Assembly: GCF_029222705.1 (NCBI RefSeq)
Contig: NZ_JARGZF010000001.1
Coordinates: 1,732,437-1,796,436, forward strand
Source of the DNA: Knoellia sp. p5-6-4
Lineage (GTDB): Bacteria; Actinomycetota; Actinomycetes; Actinomycetales; Dermatophilaceae
DNA: 64,000 bases
Direction: 5' to 3'
Below the pieces are notes generated by a model, which was not told the DNA's origin, did not search any database, and saw only the letters and a list, made by a program, of their open reading frames with translations. Positions 9,157 through 17,610 of this stretch are shown here, in pieces (position 1 is the stretch's first letter; each line of letters begins with the position of its first letter). A program made the translations under genes and the position numbers.

Positions 9157-9501
9157 GGCGGCGTCCGCACCGTGAGACCCCGGCGCCCCTCTGCTGGACC
9201 GTCACCGGTGCGCCGTGCTCCACTTCTGCCATGTCTTCGACCACCGCGGCCGGCCGCGCGCACATGACCCCCATGTGCCGCCGTGCCATGCGGTGTTGCT
9301 GCTGCGCCTGACCCAGCCCGCACAGCCTCCGGCGCCAGGCACCTCTGGCCGGCGCCCCGAACCGGAAGACATCGATGGAAGCCAGCCTCACGGCATACCG
9401 CCGCCTCCACATCGACCTGCACCTGACCGACAGCGACCTGTGTCGGCGAATGCGCACCCCGCAGCCGCCCGACCTTCCCTTCGCTGACCCCAGGAGCAGA
9501 C
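9157..9501 (+). promoter_or_regulatory. cysteine dioxygenase leader region
   Basis: This 345-bp gap holds the polycysteine ORF and, about 20 nt after its stop, an imperfect hairpin (GGCGCCAG at 9331-9338 pairing with CTGG..GGCGCC at 9345-9356). Ribosome stalling on Cys codons could alter this fold and so control read-through into the downstream genes. No other coding signal is convincing here. Confidence 0.45.
9264..9311 (+). CDS. polycysteine leader peptide (attenuator uORF)
   Basis: This 15-codon ORF reads M-T-P-M-C-R-R-A-M-R-C-C-C-C-A, with four consecutive Cys codons before the stop, 190 bp upstream of cysteine dioxygenase. Polycysteine leaderless short ORFs are established cysteine-responsive attenuators in mycobacteria. 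The start is uncertain: an in-frame ATG at 9231 and internal ATGs at 9273 and 9288 are alternatives, and none has a good Shine-Dalgarno sequence. It is too short for ordinary gene calling. Confidence 0.6.
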   Translation: MTPMCRRAMRCCCCA

Positions 9502-9987
9502 ATGTCCGTCATCACCACCGCCGGGACCCCCGGCGTCAACCGCTTCACCCGCAACCAGCTGCTGCGCACCGCACGGCTCTTCGCCACTGACCCCGACCTG
9601 CACCGCCTCGTCGACGTCGACGCACCCGAGCGCCAGTGGCGACGGCTCGACGCCACCGACCACCTCGAGATCTGGCTCATCGCGTGGCCGGGCCGCACGA
9701 CCACCGGGTGGCACGACCACGACGTCTCCGAGGGCGCGTTCCTCACCGTCCGCGGGACGCTCACCGAGACCGCGTGGTCCGGCGGCACCTTCCACGACCG
9801 TGAGCTCACCGCCGGCGAGGGCCGCTCGTTCGGCGCCCGTCACGTCCACGAGGTGTCGAACCTCGGGTCGCTGCCGGCCCTGTCGGTGCACGTCTACTCA
9901 CCCGCGCTGACGCGCGTGACCCGGTATGCCGTCGTGGACGACCGCCTCGAGCGCACCGGAGTGGAGTGGGCGGGGGAGGACTCGTGA
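9502..9987 (+). CDS. cysteine dioxygenase family cupin
   Basis: A 161-residue cupin of the CDO type I family, which oxidises L-cysteine to cysteine sulfinate with Fe(II) and O2. The metal ligands are H71 and H73 in GWHDHD and a third His in ARHVHEV near residue 114. ATG 9502 has AGGAGC upstream. It overlaps the rhodanese gene by 4 bp (GTGA), so the two form an operon for cysteine sulfur handling, probably controlled by the upstream polycysteine leader. Confidence 0.88.
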   Translation: MSVITTAGTPGVNRFTRNQLLRTARLFATDPDLHRLVDVDAPERQWRRLDATDHLEIWLIAWPGRTTTGWHDHDVSEGAFLTVRGTLTETAWSGGTFHDRELTAGEGRSFGARHVHEVSNLGSLPALSVHVYSPALTRVTRYAVVDDRLERTGVEWAGEDS

Positions 9988-10505
9988 GCACCACGAACTC
10001 GACCGCAGTCCGCGCCACCGTTACGCACTGGGAGACGACGCTGTTCAGCGCCGGACCCGTCGCGCCGGGCGGGTCTGCTCGCGGACGGGGCTGGGACGCG
10101 CCGGCCTACGACGGCATCGACGACCAGCCGGCCGACGCCCGCACCCGGCTCGACCGCGTGAGCGCCAGGGCTGCCTTCCAGGAGGTGCTCCACAGGCGGG
10201 CCGTCCTGGTCGACATCCGGCCGGCGGCCCAACGTGCGGTCGAGGGAGAGGTGGCCGAGTCGCTGGCGCCGCTCGTGGTCGAGCGCAACGCGCTGGAGTG
10301 GCGGTTCGACCCACGGCACGAGGCCCGGCTGCCACAGGCCGGCTTCGACGCGCGGGTGATCCTGATGTGCCAGGAGGGCTACACCTCGTCGCTGGCCGCC
10401 GAGGTCCTGCTGCGGTTGGGCGTCGCGCGGGCGACCGACGTGGTGGGTGGCTTCGCCGCCTGGCGCTCGGCTGGTCTGCCGGTGGGGGACCGCAATCGGG
10501 GCTGA
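9984..10505 (+). CDS. rhodanese-like sulfurtransferase
   Basis: A 173-residue protein whose last 120 residues form one rhodanese domain: VLVDIRPAAQR, then the catalytic loop CQEGYTS with C129 in position to carry persulfide, then VVGGFAAW near the end. The N-terminal 45 residues are non-conserved. The GTG start at 9984 overlaps the cysteine dioxygenase stop, giving translational coupling. Its likely job is to move sulfane sulfur arising from cysteine breakdown. Confidence 0.88.
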   Translation: MSTTNSTAVRATVTHWETTLFSAGPVAPGGSARGRGWDAPAYDGIDDQPADARTRLDRVSARAAFQEVLHRRAVLVDIRPAAQRAVEGEVAESLAPLVVERNALEWRFDPRHEARLPQAGFDARVILMCQEGYTSSLAAEVLLRLGVARATDVVGGFAAWRSAGLPVGDRNRG

Positions 10506-10519
10506 CGGAGCGCGGGGAG

Positions 10520-10765
10520 CTAGTCGTTCTCGGTGTCGCGGACGACCCGGTGCACGGTGTGCTGCGCAGCCGTGGGGTCCGTGGGCGTCTCCACCTCGGT
10601 GACGACGTGCTCTCGCTCGATGGTGCGCCGGGAGTGGGCGATCACCGCACCGCCGGCCACCATGAGGATCAGGCCCACCACCTGCAGGTCGACACCGGGC
10701 GCGTCGACCCGGACCGCGAAGGTCAGGATGGCGCCGAACACGGCCATGAGCACGCCCGCTCCCAC
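10520..10765 (-). CDS. DUF6458 family small membrane protein
   Basis: An 81-residue protein with two hydrophobic helices (VLMAVFGAILTFAV and LQVVGLILMVAGGAVIA) separated by the short VDAPGVDL turn, and a charged cytoplasmic tail. This GAILTFAV..VDLxxVGxILMxAG pattern is DUF6458, common in Actinobacteria and of unknown function. The GTG start at 10765 is preceded by GAGGAGG. It is convergent with the rhodanese gene, 14 bp apart. Confidence 0.8.
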   Translation of the reverse strand: MGAGVLMAVFGAILTFAVRVDAPGVDLQVVGLILMVAGGAVIAHSRRTIEREHVVTEVETPTDPTAAQHTVHRVVRDTEND

Positions 10766-10919
10766 GAGACCCGCCTCCTCGTCATCGACGACACTCGGAC
10801 TCGTTCGAGTCTACGCAAAGCGGGCGAAACCGACACGGTGGCGAGTCGCGGCCACCTCCGGCTGCCCCGCCGCAGCTGAGCGCAAGCCTCCCACCACCGT
10901 TGCCCGGGCGCCCGTCGCA

Positions 10920-11807
10920 TCATGCCGCGGCAGCGGCCTCCTCCGGGTCGTTGGCGAGCAGGAAGGACTGCAGGCCCGCAAGGTCGTCGGTGTTGAGGGC
11001 ATCGACGTCGGCGGCGACGAGCTCGGACCACACCGCGTCCCGCGACGGACCAGCCAGGTCGGGGGTGGCCCAGAAGCGGACGTCGTAGCCGGCGGCGTGG
11101 GCGCGCTGCACGATCAGGTGGAGCTTGGCGCGCTCGGCCTCAGGCATCGGGCCGACACCGAGCCACGTGAAGTGCTTGGTCCAGTTGTCGCTCACGAGCG
11201 GCATGACTTCCGACGGCAGCCCGGACTCGAGGTCGGAGAGCCGACCGTCGTAGAACGAGCGACGCACCGCCGCAGCCTGGATCGCCACGAGGTCGCGGTT
11301 GCCCGAGATCACCGCCGTCACGGCCCGCTCGTGGACGCGGCCGCCCCGGGCGGCGGTGAACAGCTCCGGGTATCGGGCCAGCTCCCGTTCGATCACGGGC
11401 CAGGTCGAGGAGGCCTCGCTCTTGACGTCGATCAGGAGGCGGAGCGAGTCGCGCCAGCCCGGGTGGATCGCGCCACCGTTGTCGCGGAACCGCTGCCGCA
11501 GCGGCTCGAGGTAGGTGCTCGCCAGGGTCCTCGACGGGTCCGGCCCGTCGTGGCCGATGAAGAGCTGCCCGTCCACGAGCCAGACATCGGCCTCGACCGA
11601 CGTGAAACCGTGGTCGAGGGCATCGAGCAACGGGCGGTCGTGCTCGTAGTCGTTGTGGGCATGGGCGCGTTCGAGAGGCTGGACAGCGTGCCGATCGGGC
11701 CCGCTCGCCGTCGCGGGGGCCACACCGGGCAGCGCGACGACGGCGACGAGGGCAAGCACCACGGCGAGGATCACGCCCTGGATGCGGTGGAATGTCATGG
11801 TTCGCAT
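10920..11807 (-). CDS. secreted PI-PLC / GDPD-like phosphodiesterase
   Basis: A 295-residue protein with a signal peptide (residues 1-35, hydrophobic core IQGVILAVVLALVAVVAL, then ATASG). The mature part begins AHAHNDYEHDRPLLDALDHG and continues to SVEADVWLVDGQLFIGHD, the TIM-barrel catalytic edge of glycerophosphodiester phosphodiesterases and PI-PLC-like proteins, with His, Asp, Glu and Asp ligands. It probably hydrolyses phosphodiesters outside the cell. ATG 11807 or 11798 could start it. Confidence 0.82.
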   Translation of the reverse strand: MRTMTFHRIQGVILAVVLALVAVVALPGVAPATASGPDRHAVQPLERAHAHNDYEHDRPLLDALDHGFTSVEADVWLVDGQLFIGHDGPDPSRTLASTYLEPLRQRFRDNGGAIHPGWRDSLRLLIDVKSEASSTWPVIERELARYPELFTAARGGRVHERAVTAVISGNRDLVAIQAAAVRRSFYDGRLSDLESGLPSEVMPLVSDNWTKHFTWLGVGPMPEAERAKLHLIVQRAHAAGYDVRFWATPDLAGPSRDAVWSELVAADVDALNTDDLAGLQSFLLANDPEEAAAAA

Positions 11808-11908
11808 GCATCCCAGCCTGCTCGCGCGAGAGGGCGCCAACCACCTGCGGCTGGTAAGGACTTGGTGCTGCCCCGGTGATGAGTCGGTGAACGGGAGGTC
11901 TCGCGGCG

Positions 11909-12313
11909 TCACCCGGGAAGGAAGCTCATCCGGACGTCCCGCTGTGTGTTGTCGACGTTGATGTCGACCAGGCAGATGCTCTGCCACGTGCCCAGCGCGA
12001 GCCGGCCCTCCACCACGGGGATGGTGGCGTACGGCGGCACCAGCGCGGGCAGCACGTGGGAGCGGCCGTGTCCTCGGGAGCCGTGGCGGTGCCGCCACCG
12101 GTCGTCGGCCGGCAGCAGGTCCCGCAGGGCGCTCAGCAGGTCGTCGTCGCTGCCCGCCCCGGTCTCCAGGATCGCGAGCCCCGCGGTGGCGTGCGGCACG
12201 AAGACATGGAGCAGGCCGTCGCCGCGCCCGGCGACGAAGCGCCCGCAGTCGTCGGTGATGTCGAGGACGACGTCCTCGGTGCCGGTCCGGTAGCTCGTGG
12301 TCTCGGTGTGCAT
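11909..12313 (-). CDS. YjbQ family protein
   Basis: A 134-residue UPF0047 (YjbQ) protein: HVFVPHATAGLAILE near residue 42 and the closing segment GTWQSICLVDINVDNTQRDV are family signatures. YjbQ proteins have weak thiamin-phosphate-synthase activity reported, but their cellular role is not settled. ATG 12313 is preceded by GGTGGAG at suitable spacing. It is flanked by unrelated genes. Confidence 0.88.
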   Translation of the reverse strand: MHTETTSYRTGTEDVVLDITDDCGRFVAGRGDGLLHVFVPHATAGLAILETGAGSDDDLLSALRDLLPADDRWRHRHGSRGHGRSHVLPALVPPYATIPVVEGRLALGTWQSICLVDINVDNTQRDVRMSFLPG

Positions 12314-12368
12314 GAGCACATGCTCCACCGACCGCCGCGACGTCGCCCGCGCGGTCACCGATCCCGGG

Positions 12369-14132
12369 TCAGCTGACCCGGACGGTCACCGGCGGTGACT
12401 GCGAACCCGCGTGCTGGGAGTCGCCGGCATACCTGACGGTGAGGCTGCGCTGGCCCTTGGCGACGGGCGTCCACACGATGGTCGCGTTCCCGTTGCTGAG
12501 CGTGGCGGCGGTGCCGACGGGCTCCACGCCGTCGTAGAGCCGCACCAAACCGGTCGGCAGGCTGCTGCCGGTCGAGCTCACGGCGACGCTGACCGACAGG
12601 GGCTTGCCTGCCTTCACCACGGTCTTCGGCACCGACAGGGTGGTGGTCGTCGCATACCCCTCCACCGTCACCGAGCTGGTGGCGCGGCTCGGGAGGTAGG
12701 CGGGGCTGCCGCTGTAGTCCGCGGCCACGGGGTGGGTGCCGATCGGCAGCGTCGCGACCAGGACGGCGCGTCCGCTGCTGTCGAGGCTCACCGTGCCGAG
12801 GGACTTGGTGCCCTGCGTGAACACGACCTGCCCCGTCGGGGTCCCCGCCCCACCGGTGACGGTGGCGCTCAGTGTCACCTGCCCCCCACTGGTGGCCGTG
12901 GCGGCCAGCGAGGTGGTCGAGGCGACCGGCGAGCTCGTCGGGCCGGCGCGGAACCGGGCCCGCCCGGTGAGGGCCTCCGGGTGGCTCTCACAGTGCTGGA
13001 CGAAGCTGACGTCGAGGCTGGCGATGGTGCCGTCCGGCGCCGTGCCGATCGAGTGCACCGTGAACTCCCCCAGCAGGGTGTTGCAGCCGCGGCCGCTGCC
13101 GGAGACGCTGAGCCCCGGCTGGCCGGTCCCACGGAACGGCGCCCGCACGGCGTTGTTGTACGTCCCCGGCTGCAGCGTCTCACCGGGCGCGGCCGCGAAG
13201 TCGGCCGTCCACCAGTCCCCGGTGGCGGGGTCGTCGACGCTGATGGATGCGTACTCGGCGTCGCCGCGGGCCGTGATCGAGGCAGTCGGTGGGACGTAGC
13301 TGGCCGTAGCCCCCTGCCCGATGTAGTCACCGTTCTGGCTCTTGAACCACAGTGACGTGTCCCCGCTCGACACGGTCTGCGAGAGACGAGCGGAGATGGC
13401 CGTGCCCTGCTTGGCGTAGAGCCAGTGGGCGCCGGGGGCGAGGCGGTCGGTCGTGAACCGGGCCAGGCTGGCGGCGTCGGGGCTGGCCTGGCCGATGACC
13501 TGGTCTCCGTCGAGGAACGTCACCGGTCCGGTGCCGGGGCTGACCCGCGCGGTCAGGGTGACCGGCTGGTTCGCGACGGTGCTGGGGTTCGACGAGGTGA
13601 GCACGATCGGCACGACGTAGGGAGCGGCATACTTCACCACGCCCGTCAGGGCCGCGCTGTCGCCCTCACAGTGCTGGGTGAACTCGGCGTCGAGCGACGT
13701 GATGCGACCCGCGGTGTCGGCGCTGATCGCGTGGATGGTGAAGCTGCCGGTCACCGTGTTGCACCCGCGGCCGGTCGAGCTGACCGAGAGGCCTGGCTGC
13801 AGGTCGTTGAACGGTGCGCGTGCAGCGTTCTGGTAGACGCCGGTCCTGAGCTGCTGTCCGCGCGGCGCGGCCAGGGTGACGCCCCACCACTGCGAACCGG
13901 TGTCGGCGCTGAAGCTCACCGAACCCGCCGTCCCACTGATCCCGAACGCCGTCGGCGCGGTCAGCGTGCCGCTGCCGCCCTGGCCGATGTAGTCGCCGGC
14001 CTGGCTGGCGTACGAGAAGTAGGTCTCGGTCTCCGCCAGCGCCTGGGCAGGCGCCGACAGCGCGACCCCGGTCAGCGGCGCCACCAGCACCGCACCCGCC
14101 ACCACGCGACCCCACAGCGAACGTGCACGCAT
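12369..14132 (-). CDS. secreted Ig-like repeat protein
   Basis: A 587-residue protein with a Sec signal peptide (residues 1-30, ending PAQALAE). Two homologous beta-rich modules (YFSYASQAGDYIGQGG.. and WFKSQNGDYIGQGA..), each with a GRGCNT motif and a FTQHCE/FVQHCE motif that could form disulfides, alternate with Big_3-type Ig-like repeats ending in TLTVRY/VTVRVS. There is no LPXTG or membrane anchor, so it is probably secreted or loosely wall-bound. The DYIGQG module is not one I can name. It lies downstream of the sulfoglycolysis operon after a 166-bp gap. Confidence 0.8.
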   Translation of the reverse strand: MRARSLWGRVVAGAVLVAPLTGVALSAPAQALAETETYFSYASQAGDYIGQGGSGTLTAPTAFGISGTAGSVSFSADTGSQWWGVTLAAPRGQQLRTGVYQNAARAPFNDLQPGLSVSSTGRGCNTVTGSFTIHAISADTAGRITSLDAEFTQHCEGDSAALTGVVKYAAPYVVPIVLTSSNPSTVANQPVTLTARVSPGTGPVTFLDGDQVIGQASPDAASLARFTTDRLAPGAHWLYAKQGTAISARLSQTVSSGDTSLWFKSQNGDYIGQGATASYVPPTASITARGDAEYASISVDDPATGDWWTADFAAAPGETLQPGTYNNAVRAPFRGTGQPGLSVSGSGRGCNTLLGEFTVHSIGTAPDGTIASLDVSFVQHCESHPEALTGRARFRAGPTSSPVASTTSLAATATSGGQVTLSATVTGGAGTPTGQVVFTQGTKSLGTVSLDSSGRAVLVATLPIGTHPVAADYSGSPAYLPSRATSSVTVEGYATTTTLSVPKTVVKAGKPLSVSVAVSSTGSSLPTGLVRLYDGVEPVGTAATLSNGNATIVWTPVAKGQRSLTVRYAGDSQHAGSQSPPVTVRVS

Positions 14133-14298
14133 CACGAGCTCCCCCTGCTCCCCCTGCGCCGCGACCGGCGGGATGCCGGATGGTGCGGCAATGCGCGGCA
14201 CAGGCTAGCCACAGCGGTATGCCGCGGGGGCGCTTTCGCCGAGAAGTGCGCCCGAAGGGGTTACCTCAGCAGCCTCGACGCGCCGTTGCGGACCTCGG

Positions 14299-15021
14299 TC
14301 AGAGCGTCGCGAGCCCCTTCACGACCGTGGCTGCCGCTCCGCCGAGCGCGAGGACCATGACGGCCCGGCTGGCGCGCTCGGCCGGGACCCGGCGGGAGAG
14401 CAGCTCACCCCCGGCGAGCCCGAGGGCCAGGGCTGCGAGCGAGACCGCCAGCGCGGGTCCCGGCAGGTCGGGCGCGCCCTTCGACAGCAACGAGGCCAGG
14501 TTGACGATCACCGAGTAGAACTGGAAGGTCGCCACGAACCGCCGGTGCTCCCAGGCGGTGCTGACCGCGTACAGCACCATCGCCGGACCCCCGACCCCGG
14601 CCGTGACGTTCATGAACCCGCTCGCCGCGCCCGCGGTGGCGGCACCTCCTCGTCCCCTCAGCACCCGGGCTCGGGGGCTCAGCTGCACCAGCGCCAGGGC
14701 GACGAGCACGAGGGAGCCGATCAGCAGGAGCAGCAAGGGTCCCGGCACTGAGCGGGCGACGAACGCTCCCACCGGGATGGCCAGCAGCGCGGGCAGGGCC
14801 AGCATCAGCCCCCGCCGCCACTCGACGTCGCGCCAGGTGCTGGCGAGGACGACCACGCTGACCACGAGTCCGAGGATGTTGGACAGGATGATGCCGTCGA
14901 AGGGCCCGGCGACGAGCACGAGCAGCGGTGCACTGACCAGGGCGAAGCCGATGCCCGTGACCCGTTGGGTGACCGCCCCCGCGGCGACGCCGAGGGGCAG
15001 CAGGAGCAGCTCGCCCGTCAC
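14299..15021 (-). CDS. TauE/SafE family anion exporter (candidate sulfolactate exporter)
   Basis: A 240-residue protein with about eight hydrophobic helices and the family pattern (GAVTQRVTGIGFALVSAP near the start, TAGVGGPAMVLY midway). TauE/SafE proteins export sulfite or organosulfonates. It is the last gene of the ten-gene operon and starts at GTG 15021, 19 bp after the dehydrogenase stop. In known sulfoglycolysis clusters a TauE-like carrier is proposed to export sulfolactate; the assignment here is from context. Confidence 0.8.
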   Translation of the reverse strand: MTGELLLLPLGVAAGAVTQRVTGIGFALVSAPLLVLVAGPFDGIILSNILGLVVSVVVLASTWRDVEWRRGLMLALPALLAIPVGAFVARSVPGPLLLLLIGSLVLVALALVQLSPRARVLRGRGGAATAGAASGFMNVTAGVGGPAMVLYAVSTAWEHRRFVATFQFYSVIVNLASLLSKGAPDLPGPALAVSLAALALGLAGGELLSRRVPAERASRAVMVLALGGAAATVVKGLATL

Positions 15022-15040
15022 GGGTACCGCCTCAGGGCCG

Positions 15041-16468
15041 TCACACCCCGACAGCGAGGTAGCGGACGTCCTGGAACTCCTCGAGCCCGGCCGCCGCGCC
15101 CTCGCGCCCGAGGCCGGACTGCTTGACGCCGCCCATGGGGGCGAAGGCCACCGACGGCAGCGCGTTGTTCGCGCCGACGATCCCGACCTCGAGCCGCTCC
15201 GCCACGCGCCAGAGCCGGCTCGCGTCGCGCGACCAGAAGTATCCGGCCAGTCCCATCTCGGTGGCATTGGCCCGGGCAACCGCCTCGTCCTCGGTGCGGA
15301 AGGAGAAGACTGCGGCGGCGGGGCCGAACACCTCTTGGGTCGCCAGCGCCGCGGTGTCGGGCACGTCCGTGAGGAGGGTCGGCGCGGCATACGTGCCCGC
15401 CGAAGGCAGCTCGAAGGTGCGCGTCAGGCGGGTCGCGCCACCCGCCAGGGCCTCGTCGACCATCGTCGTGACCGCGTCGACCCGGGATCGGTCGATGACC
15501 GGGCCGAGGTCGGGGCAGGCGTCGGCGAGCCCGTTGCCGACCGTCATCGCGTCCACGGCCTTGACCAGGCGCCCGGTGAACTCCTCGAAGACGGACTCGT
15601 GCACGACGAACCGGTTGGCGGCGATGCACGACTGGCCGGTGTTGCGGAACTTCGCGAGCAGTGCACCCTCCACGGCGGCGTCGAGGTCGGCGTCCTCGAA
15701 GACGATGAAGGCGGCGTCACCGCCGAGCTCGAGCAGCGGGCGGACCACCCGGCGCGATGCCGTCGCCATGATCTCCCGGCCCACCTCGGTCGACCCGGTG
15801 AAGCTGACGGCCCGCACCGACGCGTGCCCCAGCAGGGACTGGGTCACCTCACGGGCCGGTCCGTGCACCAGGTTGAGCACGCCGGCCGGCACCCCGGCGT
15901 CAACGAGGCAGCGGAACATCTCCGTGACCGCGAGCGGTGCCTTCTCCGAGACGCGCGCGACGACGGCGCAGCCAGCGGCGAGCGCAGGAGCGAGCTTGCG
16001 TGCCTGGATCGAGCACGGGAAGTTCCATGGCGTCAGCGAGGCGACGACCCCGACGGGTCGCCGGATCGTCAGGTGGCGGCGGCCGGCGGCCTCAGGCGGG
16101 ATCACCTCTCCCTCGGGGCGGCGCGCCTGCTCGGCGAACCAGCGGAAGTACTCCGCGGAGAACGCCACCTCGCCCTGGGCCTCGGGCAGTCGCTTGCCGG
16201 CCTCGACGGCGAGCAGTCGGGCGATCTCGTCCGCGCGTTCGGTGAGCAGGTCGGCGGCCGCCCGCAGCAGGTCACCGCGGGTGCGGGCCGGCAGCGCGGC
16301 CCAGCCCTCCTGGGCGCGGGCAGCTGCGTCTGCTGCGCGCACTGCGTCCTCGGGCGTCCCCCACGCGCAATGGCCGGCCACCGAGCCGTCGGCGGGGTTG
16401 ACGACCTCGATGGTCTCGTCAGGGCTCTCCCAGCGGCCGTCGACCAGGTGTGCGGCGAGCGTGCTCAT
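15041..16468 (-). CDS. NAD(P)-dependent aldehyde dehydrogenase (candidate sulfolactaldehyde dehydrogenase)
   Basis: A 475-residue ALDH superfamily protein of the GabD (succinate-semialdehyde dehydrogenase) type: TPWNFPC, FTGSTEVGR, general base E247 in LELGGD, and catalytic C281 in NTGQSCIAANR. GabD-like enzymes act as sulfolactaldehyde dehydrogenases in the sulfo-ED pathway of Pseudomonas putida. Placed between the aldolase operon and a TauE exporter, it probably oxidises sulfolactaldehyde to sulfolactate. On sequence alone it could equally be a succinate-semialdehyde dehydrogenase. Confidence 0.85.
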   Translation of the reverse strand: MSTLAAHLVDGRWESPDETIEVVNPADGSVAGHCAWGTPEDAVRAADAAARAQEGWAALPARTRGDLLRAAADLLTERADEIARLLAVEAGKRLPEAQGEVAFSAEYFRWFAEQARRPEGEVIPPEAAGRRHLTIRRPVGVVASLTPWNFPCSIQARKLAPALAAGCAVVARVSEKAPLAVTEMFRCLVDAGVPAGVLNLVHGPAREVTQSLLGHASVRAVSFTGSTEVGREIMATASRRVVRPLLELGGDAAFIVFEDADLDAAVEGALLAKFRNTGQSCIAANRFVVHESVFEEFTGRLVKAVDAMTVGNGLADACPDLGPVIDRSRVDAVTTMVDEALAGGATRLTRTFELPSAGTYAAPTLLTDVPDTAALATQEVFGPAAAVFSFRTEDEAVARANATEMGLAGYFWSRDASRLWRVAERLEVGIVGANNALPSVAFAPMGGVKQSGLGREGAAAGLEEFQDVRYLAVGV

Positions 16469-16500
16469 CGTCGATCTCCTTCGTGTGCGAGTGGGGCAGG

Positions 16501-17610
16501 TCAGCGGACCAGGACGTCCGGGCGGCTGCGGCCGCCGACTTGCAGGGACGGCCAGTCGGGGTCGTGCACGAGCACCTCGGGGCCGTCGGCCCGCACGACA
16601 GCGGTGTCCTCGACCTTGAGTCCGTCGGCGCTCGGGTTCCAGGCCACGACCGACCCGGTGGCGAGCTCGTCGTCCGACCCGGCGTGGGCGGGGAAGTCGC
16701 GCGGCGTGAAGCCGGACAGCCCGCCCTGGTGGTGGTGGTGCCACTCGTCCGCGGCGAAGCCGTGGTCCGCGTATGCCGCGGTGCCGGCGGAGAACGCCTC
16801 GCCGAGCCGGGTGCCGGGTCGGCTGGCGTCGAGGAACGCGCGCTCGACCTCGAGGAGGCCGCGGTAGCTGTCGTGCCGCTCGGCGTCGAGGCGGCCGAAG
16901 GCGACGACGCGGGTCACGCTGGCGATGAGCCCGTGCCGACGGGCGCAGCAGACGAGCATCGCCCGCTCCCCGACCGGGGCGTCCGTCGGGAGCGGGTGGC
17001 GGTGCACGCCGGGGCGCTCACCGCCGCCGACCATGAGCACGACCGGGTCAAGGCCCGCGGCGAGCAGCTCAGCCGCGAAGGTGCCCGCGGCGGCATACTC
17101 GCTCACCCGGGGCGTGAGCCGGAGCGCGGCACGGGTGGCCGCAGCGGCAGCGTCGCGGCTGACCTCGGCGAGCAGGCCCTGCTGGCGGTCGTCGAGGACG
17201 CGCCGGAGGGCGGTGACCGCCGCGGAGACGTCCACCGACCCACCGGCCGGCCGGTCGACGCCCACACCCGGCCCAGACGGCAGCCACTCGTCGCGCGGGG
17301 TCCACCACGGGACGACGTCCCACTCGACCGGCAGGTCCGCGAGCTCGGTGTCGCGCAGGCGGGGCGCCTCGATGGCGTTGCACACCACGCGCAGGGCCGG
17401 TTCGTCACCACCGAGGTCGACCACCACGTCGAGGCAGGCGCTCTCCAGGGTCTGCGGCACGTGCACCCGGGCCTCGAGCAGCCACGCGAGGGTGGCGGGC
17501 TCGCGCAGCACGAGTCGGTCCACGCCGGCGTCGCGCGCCACGCCGGTGAGGGCGGTGAGCCGGCGAGCCAGTGCCGCCTCGCGGGTGTCGGCCACGGCTG
17601 CATCAGCCAT
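16501..17610 (-). CDS. M24 (creatinase/aminopeptidase P)-like protein lacking metal ligands
   Basis: A 369-residue protein with the creatinase N-terminal domain (about 1-150) and a pita-bread C-terminal domain. Normal M24 enzymes bind two metals through Asp, Asp, His, Glu, Glu. Here the Asp strand reads MLVCCARRHGLIASVTR, so both Asp are missing, and the usual IEPG segment reads VAWNPS, so that Glu is Asn; only the last Glu (KVEDT) and a His-rich HHHHQGG loop remain. Like creatinase it may work without metal, or be non-peptidase. It overlaps the GH31 stop by 8 bp, so it belongs to the operon. Confidence 0.8.
   Translation of the reverse strand: MADAAVADTREAALARRLTALTGVARDAGVDRLVLREPATLAWLLEARVHVPQTLESACLDVVVDLGGDEPALRVVCNAIEAPRLRDTELADLPVEWDVVPWWTPRDEWLPSGPGVGVDRPAGGSVDVSAAVTALRRVLDDRQQGLLAEVSRDAAAAATRAALRLTPRVSEYAAAGTFAAELLAAGLDPVVLMVGGGERPGVHRHPLPTDAPVGERAMLVCCARRHGLIASVTRVVAFGRLDAERHDSYRGLLEVERAFLDASRPGTRLGEAFSAGTAAYADHGFAADEWHHHHQGGLSGFTPRDFPAHAGSDDELATGSVVAWNPSADGLKVEDTAVVRADGPEVLVHDPDWPSLQVGGRSRPDVLVR

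Noticed and set aside
9375-9590. 71-codon ORF ahead of cysteine dioxygenase
   Set aside because: It overlaps the dioxygenase start by 89 bp in another frame, becomes Arg/His-rich shadow sequence and has no Shine-Dalgarno sequence. The shorter polycysteine ORF is the better signal.
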